NCBI RefSeq assembly: GCF_001411555.2
Contig: NC_049904.1
Location: 33,623,473 to 33,687,472, forward strand
Direction: 5' to 3'
Source: Juglans regia
Taxonomy: Eukaryota; Streptophyta; Magnoliopsida; Fagales; Juglandaceae
DNA: 64,000 nt
The position numbers and the translations under genes were made by a program. Below are positions 38,907-51,400 of the stretch, in pieces. The notes below the pieces were generated by a model. The model was not told where the DNA came from. It saw only the letters and a program-made list of their open reading frames with translations, and did not search any database. Position 1 is the first letter of the stretch. Each line of letters starts with the position of its first letter.

Positions 38907-40699
38907 CACTTTAATAGCTCTTGTAAAATATTTTTTTAAAATATAAAAAGGATGACTAAAAGTCTATTCTATTAATTTATCTATTCTATTCCTATTTTAT
39001 ATTTAATTACATTAAATCCTCTACATGTAGAGGTTATTATTTATTCTTTCTAAATAATTTTTTATTATTTCTCTCTCATTTCATCGTTTTATTTTTTATC
39101 TTATTTCATTTTAACATTTTTATTACTTTTGTACAGGCCCACTCTCTTATCTCTTATATACTCTCTAGCACTTTATTAATAGTCCATTTGACTTTAATGC
39201 AACCAGAAGTTTTGATATTGTTAATAATAAATTCATGTATTTTTTTTATAGTTTTATTCTTTTTTTTAAGTAATTTAAAATATTACATTTTCATAAAAAA
39301 ATATTATAAATATCAAAATATATGATGTATAGAGAAATATTTGAAATATATGACATGTAAATAATATAATATTATAAATAAATAAAAAATATTAAAAAAT
39401 ATAATATTTAAATGATATAAAAAAATAAATAATCTGATATATAATGTATTATAAAAATTAATATATAAAATAAAAAAAATAAATTTTAATGATATATTTC
39501 AAAAAATAGAATAAAGAAATCAGTACGGTGCAATACTTTTGAAGAAAAGCACAGCTTTTGGCCCCGGAGTTTTCATACCTAATGAACATTGTAAGCCGAC
39601 GGAATTAATACCCATAAATTCCTCACCTTTATATTTTAATAGTTTTTAATATTTTAGATGAAGCTTTTTTTTTTTTTTTTTTAATTTAGATCAATTAATT
39701 TCATGTCGATATTTCTTAGTACCATTACCAATGGACACAAAATATCACTAAGAAGTATTAACAATTTAAGAGTTTTAATTGGAATGTTACGCTCTATATA
39801 TATATATATATATTGGAGATAATTATAATTTACCTAATGTTTAAATTGGAGAAGAAATAATTTTAGGCCAGCTCTATCTCCTTCCAATATTATAAAAAAA
39901 GTTAAAGATACGGAGGATATTAATTATGTATGGAATTCACGTGATTCATATTTATTTATGTTTTAAAAAAGAAAATATGTAGAATCTTGATGCAGATATT
40001 ATATATATATATATATATATATATTATCAATAGCTAGCCAATTTACATATTTTTTCCACAAGTTCATATTTTTTATATAGACATAAAACCCTAGGCGCCG
40101 CCTACCTATCTCTCTCTTAAAAAATTAAGAGTTTTAGATCTGATTTTTGCTAGAGGGGGGAGACATCGACTTCCTCATCCTCCTCCATCTCATTCCTCTA
40201 TTCATCTACGTTGTCTATCAATGTTTTTTTTGTTTAGTTTTATTTTGCTTTCTTTAAAGATAAAATAAGATAGATCTACAGCTTTCCGGCAACTCTCAAG
40301 AGACACGTGCGGTACTAGCAGATTCATAGGTCGAAAATCATTTGAAGAAAAGTGATAGTTTTGCAAAAATCACCATGCGTGATTCTCACGTGCCATCCCT
40401 TCTGACAACTCTTCACGACACACGTGCCAAGTCACCGGACTCACCATCATCAAATCTTTTAAATTTGACATTTATGACTGAAAATAGACAGATGTGTTGT
40501 TTTTATGGGCCGTCACGGATTTTGAAATCTACTGGAATTGATCTAAACTGTAATCAGTCTTTTTTTCATCTATTTCACTGCTTTCTTTTTTGGTTTCTTT
40601 ATTGTTAATTAAAAAAAAAAAGTTTGTCTCTTGGACGTTTGTGATCTGTAGAGCTAGAGTCCTCTTTTTTTATGAAAGATGTGGTTGAGTCTCTGTTTA

Positions 40700-41196
40700 G
40701 AGCATTGACATTGGATTAGTCAAATGCCTTTTCATCTTTAAATTTAGCAAACATCATCCATATTTACTCCACATTGAATTAGCTAAATTATTTTCATCCA
40801 AATTATAAGCTACAGTAAATCCATTCTTCTTTTCAAATATGAAAAGAATTATAGCAAATCTAAAAGTATTTTTTAAGATTATTATATTATAGATATGAGA
40901 TTTTTATTCATATGAGATTTTACTATCTATATACATATGAGATTATTATATTATAGATTGTTAGATTGTAAAAATAAAAATGAATATGATTTGTTAGAAG
41001 TTATTAAAGATTATAAAAATAAAATAAAAACTAATAAAAAAATAATAATTAATAAAAAAATAATAATATTTTATTATTATAGAGAGTGTAATGACTAATC
41101 CAATGTAGACTTCAAGTTTTGAATGATTAGCTAAAGGTGAAAAAGTTACTTATTAGTTAAAATTTGAATAAGATAGCCAATCCAATGCTAATGCTC
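40700..41196. mobile_element. PIF/Harbinger-type MITE, TTA target duplication
   Basis: The ends GAGCATTGACATTGGATTAG and, reversed, GAGCATTAGCATTGGATTGG are flanked by TTA on both sides (40697-40699, 41197-41199). The same site in copy 2 (about 35328) reads uninterrupted CTGTTTAGGTAGATAG. Internal ATATGAGATT fold-backs match the family at 30934 in inverse orientation. Confidence 0.88.
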
Positions 41197-41898
41197 TTAG
41201 GCAGATAGTATTGTCTCTTAGACATTTGTTTATAGAGAGTATCAGAAATAGTAAAGACTAGATTAGTCATAAAAAGAAATAGTGTATTGATAGAACTTCA
41301 AATACATTATTTTGGTTTATAATATCATGTTTGATATGAAAACATCTCAAAATATATAAGGTCAATTATAGATGTAAGTTTTTATGATAAATTATGACAG
41401 TTTTTCTTAAAAAGAAACTAGCTAATTAAGGGGATGTGTTGCAGTTATAATCTCGATTATGTGGTAGAATGATGGTCACATAACGCAAGTTTTGGGCAAT
41501 ATTCCCTTAATCTAAATTCCCCAGTACTTACTGAATTTTTATAGTAAAAAAGATCCACCTATTAGTCATGAATAATTATTAGACTTGATACTCTGTTTTT
41601 ATGCTGATATCTATATAAAACTACTTGCTTAAAAAAAAAAAAAATTTGAATGACGGCCACAATTTTTTTTTTTTTGGAATCGTTGACGGCCGCATTAACG
41701 TACGTGTACATGTGCGAAACCTATATATGGAAGTAGCATCTGTCTGTCTAGTGAAATCAAGTCAACATTAATGCAGCCCATCCAAGCCGAAAAAAGTGCA
41801 GACTAGACTTTAATTAAAGAATAATGAAAGCCAATATTACCCACTTGTTGAAAGGCGAATTAAGCAAGGTTGTATATATTCTTAAGCGTCCCACTTTC

Positions 41899-42092
41899 GG
41901 TTTTCGCTGGAGTTACCGCTGGTATTAATATGTATTTTTTTATATATATATTTTTAATTTTTTATATAAATTTTTTTAATAATTTTTAATATTTTAAAAA
42001 AATAAAAAAATTTATTATATCATTAAAAAATACTTCTTTAATCACATACTAGAGCCAGCGATAGCCACCAGCTGTGGCTCTAGCACTGCTCT
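41899..42092. mobile_element. Second Mutator-type MITE, related to 38505
   Basis: The left end GGTTTTCGCTGGAGTTACCG and right end CAGCTGTGGCTCTAGCACTG share CGCTGGAG and CAGC...GGCT(C/G)TAGCA wording with the 38505 element and enclose a similar TTTTTAAT-rich interior. It is smaller, and the target duplication is not clear. It lies 240 bp upstream of the next SDR gene. Confidence 0.5.
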
Positions 42093-42329
42093 TCTTATTT
42101 CTTGCACTTCTGATTTTAATGTCCCTATCGAATAGCACTTATTACATGGGAGAAAAAACAAAAAAAATGGAATACTCGGCCTATGGCTGCTTGTGGGCCT
42201 GTAGCACACATCTTTTTCCTCGGCCGTTTATTGTGAAGAGAATATAAATTGAAGGACAGACAATGGCAAAAGAGAATACAGTGAGATAGATAATCCTGTA
42301 GGTCTCTCTTCCCCCTCTCTACCAGAACA

Positions 42330-43358
42330 ATGGCAAAAAGGTTAGCAATTCTGTGTTTCACTTAGTGAGACGTAATCTTTTTATATTTGTAACACTTTTC
42401 TTTCTTTTAATTTTAATCTGCGTATGTTTCCCATGTTTCGCTTTGAAGTAAAAATCAGATGATTTTGAACATGGAATTTTGTGGCAATATTAGTATTTAA
42501 TATTTATTGATTATTTCAATATAGTCTGTAAACGGCAATAAGATGCATTAATCCATCTTCAGGCTAGATGGCAAAGTGGCAATTATCACTGGAGGTGCAA
42601 GCGGGATCGGAGCAAGCGCAGTCCAACTCTTCCATGAACATGGTGCCAAGGTCGTCATTGCTGATATACAAGACAAGCTAGGCCAAGACCTCGCCGACAA
42701 GATAGGAGAAAATGTCAGCTACATCCATTGCAATGTGTCGAATGAAGATGACATTCGCAATCTTATTGACACCACCATAGCTAAACATGGACAGCTTGAT
42801 ATAATGTATAGCAACGCCGGCATCGTAGACGGAGTCGTTGCGAGAATCCTGGATTGCACAAAGTCAGATGTGGAGAGAGTTCTTGGTGTTAATTTGGTGG
42901 GTGCTTTCTTATGCGCCAAACATGCTGCAAGGGTCATGATACCACAGCGCAAGGGTAGCATAATATTCACGACAAGTGCTACAACAGCAATTGCAGGAAT
43001 ATCGAGCCATGCTTATGCAGCATCAAAATGTGGACTTTTGGGGCTATGTAGGAACTTGGCAGTAGAGCTTGGACAACATGGTATAAGAGTAAATTGTGTG
43101 TCTCCTTATGCTGTGGTAAATACAGGTTTGACAGGTACCACGAGTGAAGCTGATTCCCGCAACCTTGAAATGGCATTGAGTGATACTAGTTTATTGAAGG
43201 GTCAAGTGCTAAAGGCAGAAGGTGTGGCAAAGGCTGCACTCTACTTGGCTAGTGATGATGCAAATTATGTGTGTGGTCTCAACCTTCTGGTGGATGGAGG
43301 GTATAGTGTGGTGAATCCTACCTTGATGACCTTTATAACTAAGCAATTAGGAAATTAG
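42330..43358 (+). CDS. SDR110C-type short-chain dehydrogenase/reductase
   Basis: The tiny exon 1 (42330-42340, MAK plus AG) and exon 2 (42563-43358) give 268 aa; the phase-2 intron of 222 bp is at the same place as in the sister genes. Motifs: TGGASGIG at 13-20, Asp38 (NAD-type), YSNAG with Asn88, Asn114, Ser142, Tyr155 and Lys159 (YAASK), and DGGYS near the end. It differs from the 24.8-kb gene mainly in a shortened N-terminus and in the substrate loop after NCVSPYAVV, so a different substrate is possible. Secondary-alcohol oxidation in specialised metabolism is the family role; the actual substrate is unknown. It converges on the next SDR gene, 846 bp apart. Confidence 0.95.
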
Positions 43359-44204
43359 CTTCTTCTATTGAGTTAATGTTGGTGCTTGTTTTATGGAAAA
43401 GTTGAATTTCTCACTTTGCTATATACTGAAAATAAAAAGGCGTTCCCGGCCTATATAGGCGTCAGCCCACAGGTCTTTTTTGCTGGCTTTTCTCAGGCGG
43501 GGGGAGCACAAAGCTGAGCAACCAGGGTCAGTGGCATGATCGATCCTAAGAGCAGTAGACGTTGTCGGTCTCCTTTTTATATTTTGTTGTCATGTATTCC
43601 AGTACTGTACTTGATAAACTTTCCAATAAATTAGCAGTACTACTCGGCCATCTATAGAATTGGTGTAAAAACCATATCTTAATGGTCATCCTTTTTCAAT
43701 ATGGATATTGCATGGGATGTTTGTTGGGATCAATCTCTATTTCTTTAATTTTGTATCTTGGTTATTGTAATGATGTTTTTATTAGTTAAGATAATATAAT
43801 TGGACGCAAACTCTTAGGTATAGTACTTAACCATTTAGGCTACGTACGTGATGATGTTTCAACGTGTTATATTATTATAAATATAGCCTTGGGCAGTTTT
43901 CTATAAGAAAATAAGAAATCTGAGTTTGGAGCAGATCATGTAAATTAGTTGGATGAAGACAAAAATGAGAGACAAATAATAAAATCATAGGCAAAACACA
44001 GATGGGCTTCCTTGAAAATTGAAGTTTTCATTCTCATGTAATGATCAACGTACTAGCAATTAAAAGACATTTGTTATTATATTTCACGCTCATTATTATG
44101 TCCAATCCACAGGGAGAGAGGGAAAAGACCGCTATCATCATCTTCATCATCATAATGTAGGATTTTTAGGCTCAAAAAGGGAAGTACTTAGCGGATTTAT
44201 ATGA

Positions 44205-46001
44205 TCATGGATCGGGGTACTGAAACATGCACAATGATGGGTTAACAATGCTGAAGCCACCGTCTATGAGGAGATTGTGTCCACTCACGTACCTCGATTC
44301 ATCACTTGCTAAATAAAGAGCAGCATTTGCTACATCTTCTGCCTTAAGGGTCACACCCTTCAGATTGGCAATCGAATTCACATAATTCTGAAGCGCCTCG
44401 TCCTCAAGCCCAACAAATTTCCTTGCCAAAGGTGTCACGATCGCATACGGTGACAAGCAATTGACCCTAATGCCAAACTGCCCCAGCTCAACCGCTGCAT
44501 TTTTGGTAAGGCCTAAGACAGCATGCTTTGAGCATGCATATGCATGTGAAGCTGCGCCTCCTAGATACGAGCTCACGCTAGCAGTCGAAATGATGCAGCC
44601 GCTACGGACTGGAATCATGGCCTGCGCCGCATGCTTGATGCCGAGGAAAACTCCGGTCACATTGATACTAAGAACGCGCTCAAAATCAGACTTCTCGTTA
44701 TCGATGATGCGAGCCTTGTTCTCGTCAGCAATGCCGGCATTGTTGAACATGATGTCTAGCTTTCCATAGGTTGCCACAGCTTTTTCAACAGCATTTTTAA
44801 TTTGGGATTCATCGGTGACATCGCAGTGGACGTAGAGTGAGTTTGAAGGTCCCAAAGCCTGGATTAGTTCATGGCCCAGTTCATCTTGGATGTCGGCGAC
44901 AACCACACGGGCTCCATGTTGTACGAAGACTTTGGCAGTGCATTCACCAATGCCGCTGGCTCCTCCAGTTATCAGTGCCACCTTTCCCTCTAGCCTACAC
45001 AATATGGTCATAATTGCAGCACTCTCTTATAAGTCATAAATCGAAGAATAATGATATTCATAAATATGCAAAACATTTTACAATAAATTAATATTAAATT
45101 TTTATTTAAGTTTTTATATTTCACATTACTCTCTTCTATATAAAACGGGATTATTAAAAAAAATTATAAAAACGATGTTGTATATATATATACCATTAAT
45201 TAGTACTTTATATCAAAATTAACAATGGCCTTGAAAATACGATTGCTAGTTGAAATGTCGTTAATCTTTTTCATTTATTTTTGACAGGTCTCGATCGAAC
45301 TTGAAATGAACGTTGAGTACTTTATCCTCGCATAGACCTCCAAAATTCCAAATGCTTCTGAATTCTGATAATCAAATTAAATTCCAACTTTCTAAAATAA
45401 CCATTCCAAAATTATAATTTAATGTATTTTTTTCGATTATAATTTAGCCCAAGTGGAAAATACAATAACATCAAATTAAATGAATTCCCCTATAACAAAA
45501 AATATGAAAAAGAAAAATAGCCTCAATGAAACAGAGCATGCCTTCCTACAAAGAAAAACCTATGAAAAAAATTCAACAAAAATAAAGTAAAATAGGATGC
45601 AAGAGTGTGAAATCGCTACTTATCTTAAAAGCCTATTCATTCTCCTCCACCATACATCACACATATTTCTAATTTAATTTAATTTTATTTCTGTTAAATT
45701 AATAGATTTATTCTCCTTATTATTCATACACTACATAATTATTATAGAAAAAAAATTTAAAAAAGATGTACTGGTGCGTGAAATGCTAAGTAAAAGTATT
45801 CATATGTCCCAACGTCGTCTGTACTAAGCATATGAATATGTTTGCAGATCGTTTCGGTAAATAATGGCAAAAGGAAGCTTTTAAGCGCTTAGCAAAAACA
45901 TGAAACGCACACAACGGAGGAGTGAAACTTGATTCATGAGCATATATATTCTATTCTACTGACCTTCTTGGCACTTCGGAGACGGTTGAAACAGAGGCCA
46001 T
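44205..46001 (-). CDS. SDR110C-type dehydrogenase, minus strand
   Basis: Exon 1 is 46001-45964 (MASVSTVSEVPR plus AG, donor AAG|GTCAGT) and exon 2 is 44994-44205, giving 275 aa with a 969-bp intron. I prefer this to an ATG inside the intron (45011), because the AG at 44996-44995 is a proper acceptor and the phase-2 junction matches the sister genes. Motifs: TGGASGIG at 22-29, Asp47, NNAG at 97-100, Asn124, Ser152, Tyr165 and Lys169 (YACSK), DGG near the C-terminus. All catalytic residues are present. NNAG and the flanking wording set it with the pseudogene at 13.9 kb rather than its immediate neighbour. Substrate unknown; NAD-dependent alcohol oxidation expected. Confidence 0.93.
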
Positions 46002-46042
46002 TGCGACAGAGTGTTGTGTGTATCCAAGGGGAGCGAAACCCC

Positions 46043-46049
46043 TATTTAT
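46043..46049 (-). promoter_or_regulatory. TATA-like box of the minus-strand SDR gene
   Basis: ATAAATA on the minus strand lies about 42 bp upstream of the ATG, in GTCAATAAATAGGGG context. The position is compatible with a very short 5' UTR. Confidence 0.35.
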
Positions 46050-46774
46050 TGACGAGAATTTTGCAGCTTTGGGAATTCACGCAGCCGGCAGGTGTATGTA
46101 CCGTGTACGCCACCACGATGACCATTGACAAAAATGAAGCACGGTGTGGAAAAAATTTTGTAGTGGAGCCCACGTGCTTGTTAAATAGAAAAGTACTGGT
46201 ACCGACAAGACATGAACCATCAGGAGTTTATTAATGGATTTATCAATTTTATTTTTATTAAAATTACAAAAAAATTAAAAAATATAAGATTTAATTTAAT
46301 TTTGAGGTATTAACCCATAAAAATATGATCAAATTAACCAAGAAGGCACCTCTAGAACCATTATCACTGGATATTCTCTTCATTCTCTTCTTTTCTTCTT
46401 AAGAAAAACTAATTTTTAACCTTGATATTTATATAAAGTCTGGCATGGTCACCTTTGGAAGGCCGGGGAGTCTGACAATGGTTATTAGGCAGGTAATTCT
46501 TATTTTTATTAAGGGTGTTTCTACTTAGCTTTATAAGTTTGTCCCTTTAAATTTATCATCAGTGTAATTATATATTTTTTAAAATATTTTTAAATTTTTT
46601 TAAAAATAAAAAATATATTATTTCACTAATAATTATCTTAACTAAATAAAATATTCAAACGATAATTTTGAGGAGACAAACTCATGATGCCAAACATAAT
46701 TTTCACAAAATTTATATAAAGTTTTCTATTCACGAGTCACATGCTACAGACTTTCGCGTGCTATTTATAATGAG

Positions 46775-46975
46775 CTTTGCTACACAATCTCCACCACACT
46801 CCACACTTCACATTTTTTTAAATTTTTAATATTTTTAATATTTTTTTAAATTTTTTTTTGAGTTTATTCTTTTTAAATTATTTCAAATTTTTTATTCATT
46901 ATTTATATAATAAATATTTAATAAAAAAAAATAAAAAATAAAAATAATGTAGAGTGTGAAGGTTGTGTGAATAGT
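46775..46975. mobile_element. MITE-like inverted repeat
   Basis: CTACACAATCTCCACCACAC ... CACATTTTT on the left pairs imperfectly with AATAATGTAGAGTGTG ... GTGAATAGTAG on the right, around an AT-rich core. Fragments of similar wording (CTACACAACTTCTATCA) occur at 51893 and 52455. Confidence 0.45.
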
Positions 46976-47288
46976 AGGAGATTGAATAGATTTTTTGATT
47001 TATAATAATATTGGGTGGTGAGATGCCACGCAAGGCTTTGGCCTTGGGATGTGAAGAGTGTTGGAATCAGAGTTTTTGTTGGTTGGATGGCCGGTAGCAA
47101 GTTCTCCTTTGTATTCGTAATTTATTTTAATTTATTTTATTTTATTATCATAATTTTTTTAAATTTTTATATAAAATATAATAAATAATTTAATTTTTAT
47201 TATATTATTCATAAATTTTCTCAATCCATTTCAATAATCCAAACCACTTCATGAAGTTTTAGGAGTTGGGATAAATACAGTTTGTCTA

Positions 47289-47580
47289 TATTAATAAAGT
47301 TGGGTTGTAATATAGACAGAGATAAGAGATAGGCATCAAAATTCGGAAGCTTTTGGGAATCTTTGGTTAGGTATAAATAAATAAATATAATGTATCTATC
47401 CATCTGCATTTCTTCTATAAATATATATATAATATATTAATAAAGTTGGGTTGAAATATAGACAGAGATAAGAGATGGGCATCAAAATTCGGTAGCTTTT
47501 GGGAATATTTGGTTAGGTATAAATAAATAAATATAATGTATCTATCCATCTGCATTTCTTCTATATATATATATATATAT
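47289..47580. repeat. Tandem duplication, 146-bp period
   Basis: The segment TATTAATAAAGTTGGGTTG to TCTGCATTTCTTCTATA occurs twice (from 47289 and 47435) with a handful of substitutions, followed by (AT)n. Confidence 0.85.
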
Positions 47581-47870
47581 ATCTCTTTATATATATATAT
47601 ATAACTAGGTCAAAGTAATGTGTAAAGTACGTTTGTCTAGTTAGATTAAATAATTATTTTATAAAAATAATATATTTTTTTATAAAATTTGTAAAAATAA
47701 TTAATGGCATATATAGCTTAAAAAATATTACTTCAACTTTTATACAAGTAATATAATTAATAGAATATTATAAAAGAACTTTAACAAACAAATTAACTAC
47801 TATAATCAGTACTTTAACAAGATGATTGAGTTTGCATCATCAAGATGATTGAGTTTGAATCATCAAGATT

Positions 47871-48230
47871 ATGGTATTTAATAGCATGTTTTGAGTCAAA
47901 TGAGATTTATTTCTCTTTTTTCCTATATATTTTAGCTTTGTATTATATTTTACTAGATAACTATATAACCTCATTGATGATATTTTACTGTTGTGATTCT
48001 GTTTATAAAATTTTGGTACTTATGATTACTAAGTTGTGAAATCTATTATTATGGTATTTAATAGCATGTTTTGAGTCAAATGAGATTTATTTCTCTTTTT
48101 TCCTATATATTTTAGCTTTGTATTATATTTTACTAGATAACTATATAACCTCATTGATGACATTTTACTGTTGTGATTCTGTTTATAAAATTTTGGTACT
48201 TATGATTACTAAGTTGTGAAATCTATTATT
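47871..48230. repeat. Tandem duplication, 180-bp period, near-identical
   Basis: ATGGTATTTAATAGCATG starts at 47871 and again at 48051. The two 180-bp copies differ at only one position that I could see (GATGAT versus GATGAC). This indicates a very recent duplication or an assembly artefact. Confidence 0.92.
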
Positions 48231-50025
48231 TAGATAGTCAGATATTTCAATAATTTTATCTCATTTTATTTTATTGCAATATTTTAACCAAACCATCTTT
48301 AAAATAGTATTAAAAACTTTGAAAATATATAAATATATATTAAAATGTTTAAAAGTTTTAATTAATAGTATTTCATTCTAAATGTTTAAAGTAATATATT
48401 CTACACTTTGGGATTATCATTTTGTTTTAATAGAGTTATATATATATATTTTATTTTTTATGCTTTCTCTGCAAAGCAATTATGCGCACACACATCAAGT
48501 TGGAGAGTCATTATGAACACGCACGCGCAATATATAAGTGTCTATTTAACAGATATTATTAATTTAACGGTTTTTTATTGTTTTCTGTTAAAATTAACGA
48601 AATTTGTCAATTTGCCCGTTATCTATAAAATTTCCATCTATCAGCCATCATAAAAACAATCTCATTGTAAAAACAATCTCGGTTAAAAAAAAAAAAAAAA
48701 ACTCTTTATATTTATTCTATCGGACAGATTCATGCATCTGTAAAAGGAATGCAAATGGCCAACCAATCTGTGTTGAATCTTTATGTGTTTTTCAAGGTTA
48801 CAGGGTTTTCTTAATTAATTATTAACCACTTAATTTGAATAGATCAGTAAAGATGCATGTCATCTGGACGAACTGATTATTTGACTACGGAACTTTTAAT
48901 TTTTTTCTTTAATGATTCACCAATATCTTATCAAAAGAATGCAGACAATTGTCTCATTTGAATATAAAAAATATTTCGTTTTATTTCATCTCATTTAATT
49001 ATTTTAAATTTTTATATAAAATATAATTAATAATTTAAATTTTTTAAATGTTAAAATAATAATAAATAATATTATAATAATATTTTATTTAACTTTGATC
49101 TCAATTCATATAATTTGATAATAAATACAATATTCAAACCGCAACTTATAATTAGTCAGTTTCATGCACGCTGAATCATGATCAGGTTATATATAGAGTT
49201 CTTTACAGCAATATTTAGACTGTTCATTAGAGTATCTAGATCTAGTTCGTGGGTGTACACCGGCGCTCCGGCCATATTGCCAACGGTCCCGACTTCCAGT
49301 TCATGAGATTATTTATAAGATACTAACTAATTAATAAACTTCCGCATGCAAGACTTTATTTCCTTACGAATTGGGAGTCTCATGCATGCACTTTGACCAG
49401 GAACCCCGATCGAGGTCACCTCATCAAGTTGGATTTCTTTGATATATTAAAAAATAATTGTTACCAACTGATTTATTAAATATGAATTAATTAAAACGAT
49501 TCCAATTGCCGCTAAGACCATTTAAATTAAAGACTAACATTTATTTTATTGACTCTCAAACGAGCAGACATTTGCTGCATGCTATGCGATCAGTCGGTAA
49601 TAATATATACAATAACTCAAATGTTTTGGACAAATTTAACAGAAATGATTTTTGTCACAAATCAAACAAAATATACAATATATACAACCTAATATAAATA
49701 GTGAGTGTATTGTAAAAATCATCTAAAAAAAATTCTAAAAAACAAAATTATCTCATGGAATTTTCTCTTTTTGAGTTATTATTTTTGTGTTTAATACTGT
49801 GTTTGTGACTTCGTTGGTGTTGTGTTTAAAGATGGTATTGTATTCAAACAGAATCAACAATAAATCGATAATATATTTTAAGAGAAATATTTTATTTTTT
49901 TAGGATTATAGACTAATAATAAAAAAATTTTGATAAAAAATTATAAATAAATTAAATCTTAATACAAATAAATAAATATAAATTAAGTAAACGTGCACGT
50001 TACTTTCACCTATATCACCCTATAA

Positions 50026-50467
50026 CTTAAAAGCGTGTATAAAACATGAACAGTAGTGAATAGTAGCAGCCTTTTCTCAGTTCAGTCCCTCAGTTCCTCA
50101 GTTCTTCGTTCAGTCCCTCAGTTCCGATTTTAATCGTTACATACAGATAAACGTAAAATAAATATCTAATCTTTACATATAAGAGATGAGATATCTGATT
50201 TACACATTTTCATCTCAAATTTACAGAACACTGCAAATTTACAGAACTTAAAAGCGTGTATAAAACATGAACAGTAGTGAATAGTAGCAGCCTTTTCTCA
50301 GTTCAGTCCCTCAGTTCCTCAGTTCTTCGTTCAGTCCCTCAGTTCCGATTTTAATCGTTACATACAGATAAACGTAAAATAAATATCTAATCTTTACATA
50401 TAAGAGATGAGATATCTGATCTACACACTTTCATCTCAAATTTACAGAACACTCAAATTTACAGAAC
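50026..50467. repeat. Tandem duplication, 221-bp period
   Basis: CTTAAAAGCGTGTATAAAAC begins at 50026 and at 50247. The copies are almost identical and include CAGTCCCTCAGTTCC doubled within each. The lead sequence CACCCTATAACTTAAAAGCG resembles the 5' end of a Helitron. Confidence 0.85.
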
Positions 50468-50499
50468 AATTCTCGCATATTTTTTTCTTCTTTCTCCGT

Positions 50500-50960
50500 G
50501 TGGGTTTCGGTGAGGGACACGGAGGCTGCGCGTGGGGGATTCCGAAGGTGGGTGCCATGGTCGGCGCCTTGAAGGGGACTCGTCGGTGGTGGTCGTGAGG
50601 TTCGGTGGCCACGTACGGCGGCGTAACGTGAAACAAATGCGTGAAACCCATTTCCGTTCGGTCTCCGTGGGGGAGACGGAGGGCTGCGCGTGGCCCACTT
50701 CGAAGGCGGCTGGGATGGTCGCCGCCTTGAGGGGGACTCCTCCGTCGTGGTCGTGACCGTCGGTGTCGACGTACGGCGGCGGAAACTCAAAAAAATCAAA
50801 GAGACCCATTTCGGTTCTCCTTCCACGGAGGAGACCATGGCTGCGCGTGGGGAAGATTGAAACTGCCAGGGATGCTCGCCGGCGTGAGGAGAACACGCCG
50901 ACGTTGGCCGTGACGATAGCCGGAGACTCGGCGGCGCCGGGCAGCGCTGGAGGAGAACCA
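50500..50960. repeat. GC-rich triplication, ~157-bp period
   Basis: CTGCGCGTGG recurs at 50526, 50684 and 50841. Each copy includes a (G/T)ACGTACGGCGGCG word and a CTTGA(A/G)GGGGACTC word (the latter in the first two). The 197-codon open frame on the minus strand is a by-product of this repeat (Arg/Pro/Ser/Thr-rich). It is possibly captured 5' UTR or exon sequence within a Helitron-like element. Confidence 0.7.
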
Positions 50961-51400
50961 CCGTGCTGCGGAATCGCCTACGAGAGAGAGAGAGTTTAAG
51001 AAAAAATAATTGTGTTAGATACATTTATTAAGTATTTATATGTCCTACAATTTAATGTTCAATAATAATAATTTTTTTTTTCTTTCCTTTACAAATATAC
51101 TTTTGTTTTTACTGTAATATTATATTGTTGAATTTTCTACATAGGTTGAACTCCGTGAAGTTGAAAGTGGAAACAAGATATCCCAACAACAAGCTGCTCA
51201 TAAAAGTATCAAAAGTATGGATCCTTTAACTTCTTAATTTCATACTGTAAATTAATAACTGAAATAATTTATTTTGCTTCATTAATTTTAGAATTTTTTA
51301 AGTCAATTATTTAATGTCATTTATTCAATATTTATTTTGCATGAACTTTGAACTGTTTCAAATTATAATTTCGAATTAGTTTAAAAATTATTTGAAGGTT

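Larger units (their letters stand above)
37466..41600. repeat. Segmental duplication block, copy 4
   Basis: A full-length unit from ACCTAGATTTTAGGACGCG to ...GACTTGATACTCTGT, lengthened by two transposon insertions (38505-38906 and 40700-41196). Between them it follows copy 2 closely, including shared variants such as GGTAGCTCGCAGC. Confidence 0.85.

Noticed and set aside
44205..45011. Single-exon SDR starting MTILC
   Set aside because: The first five codons are intron; a proper acceptor and a phase-matched first exon at 46001-45964 give a better N-terminus, the same as in the sister genes.
50431..51024. 197-codon minus-strand ORF
   Set aside because: Arg/Pro/Ser/Thr-rich translation of a GC-rich tandem repeat; open in several frames at once, with no domain.
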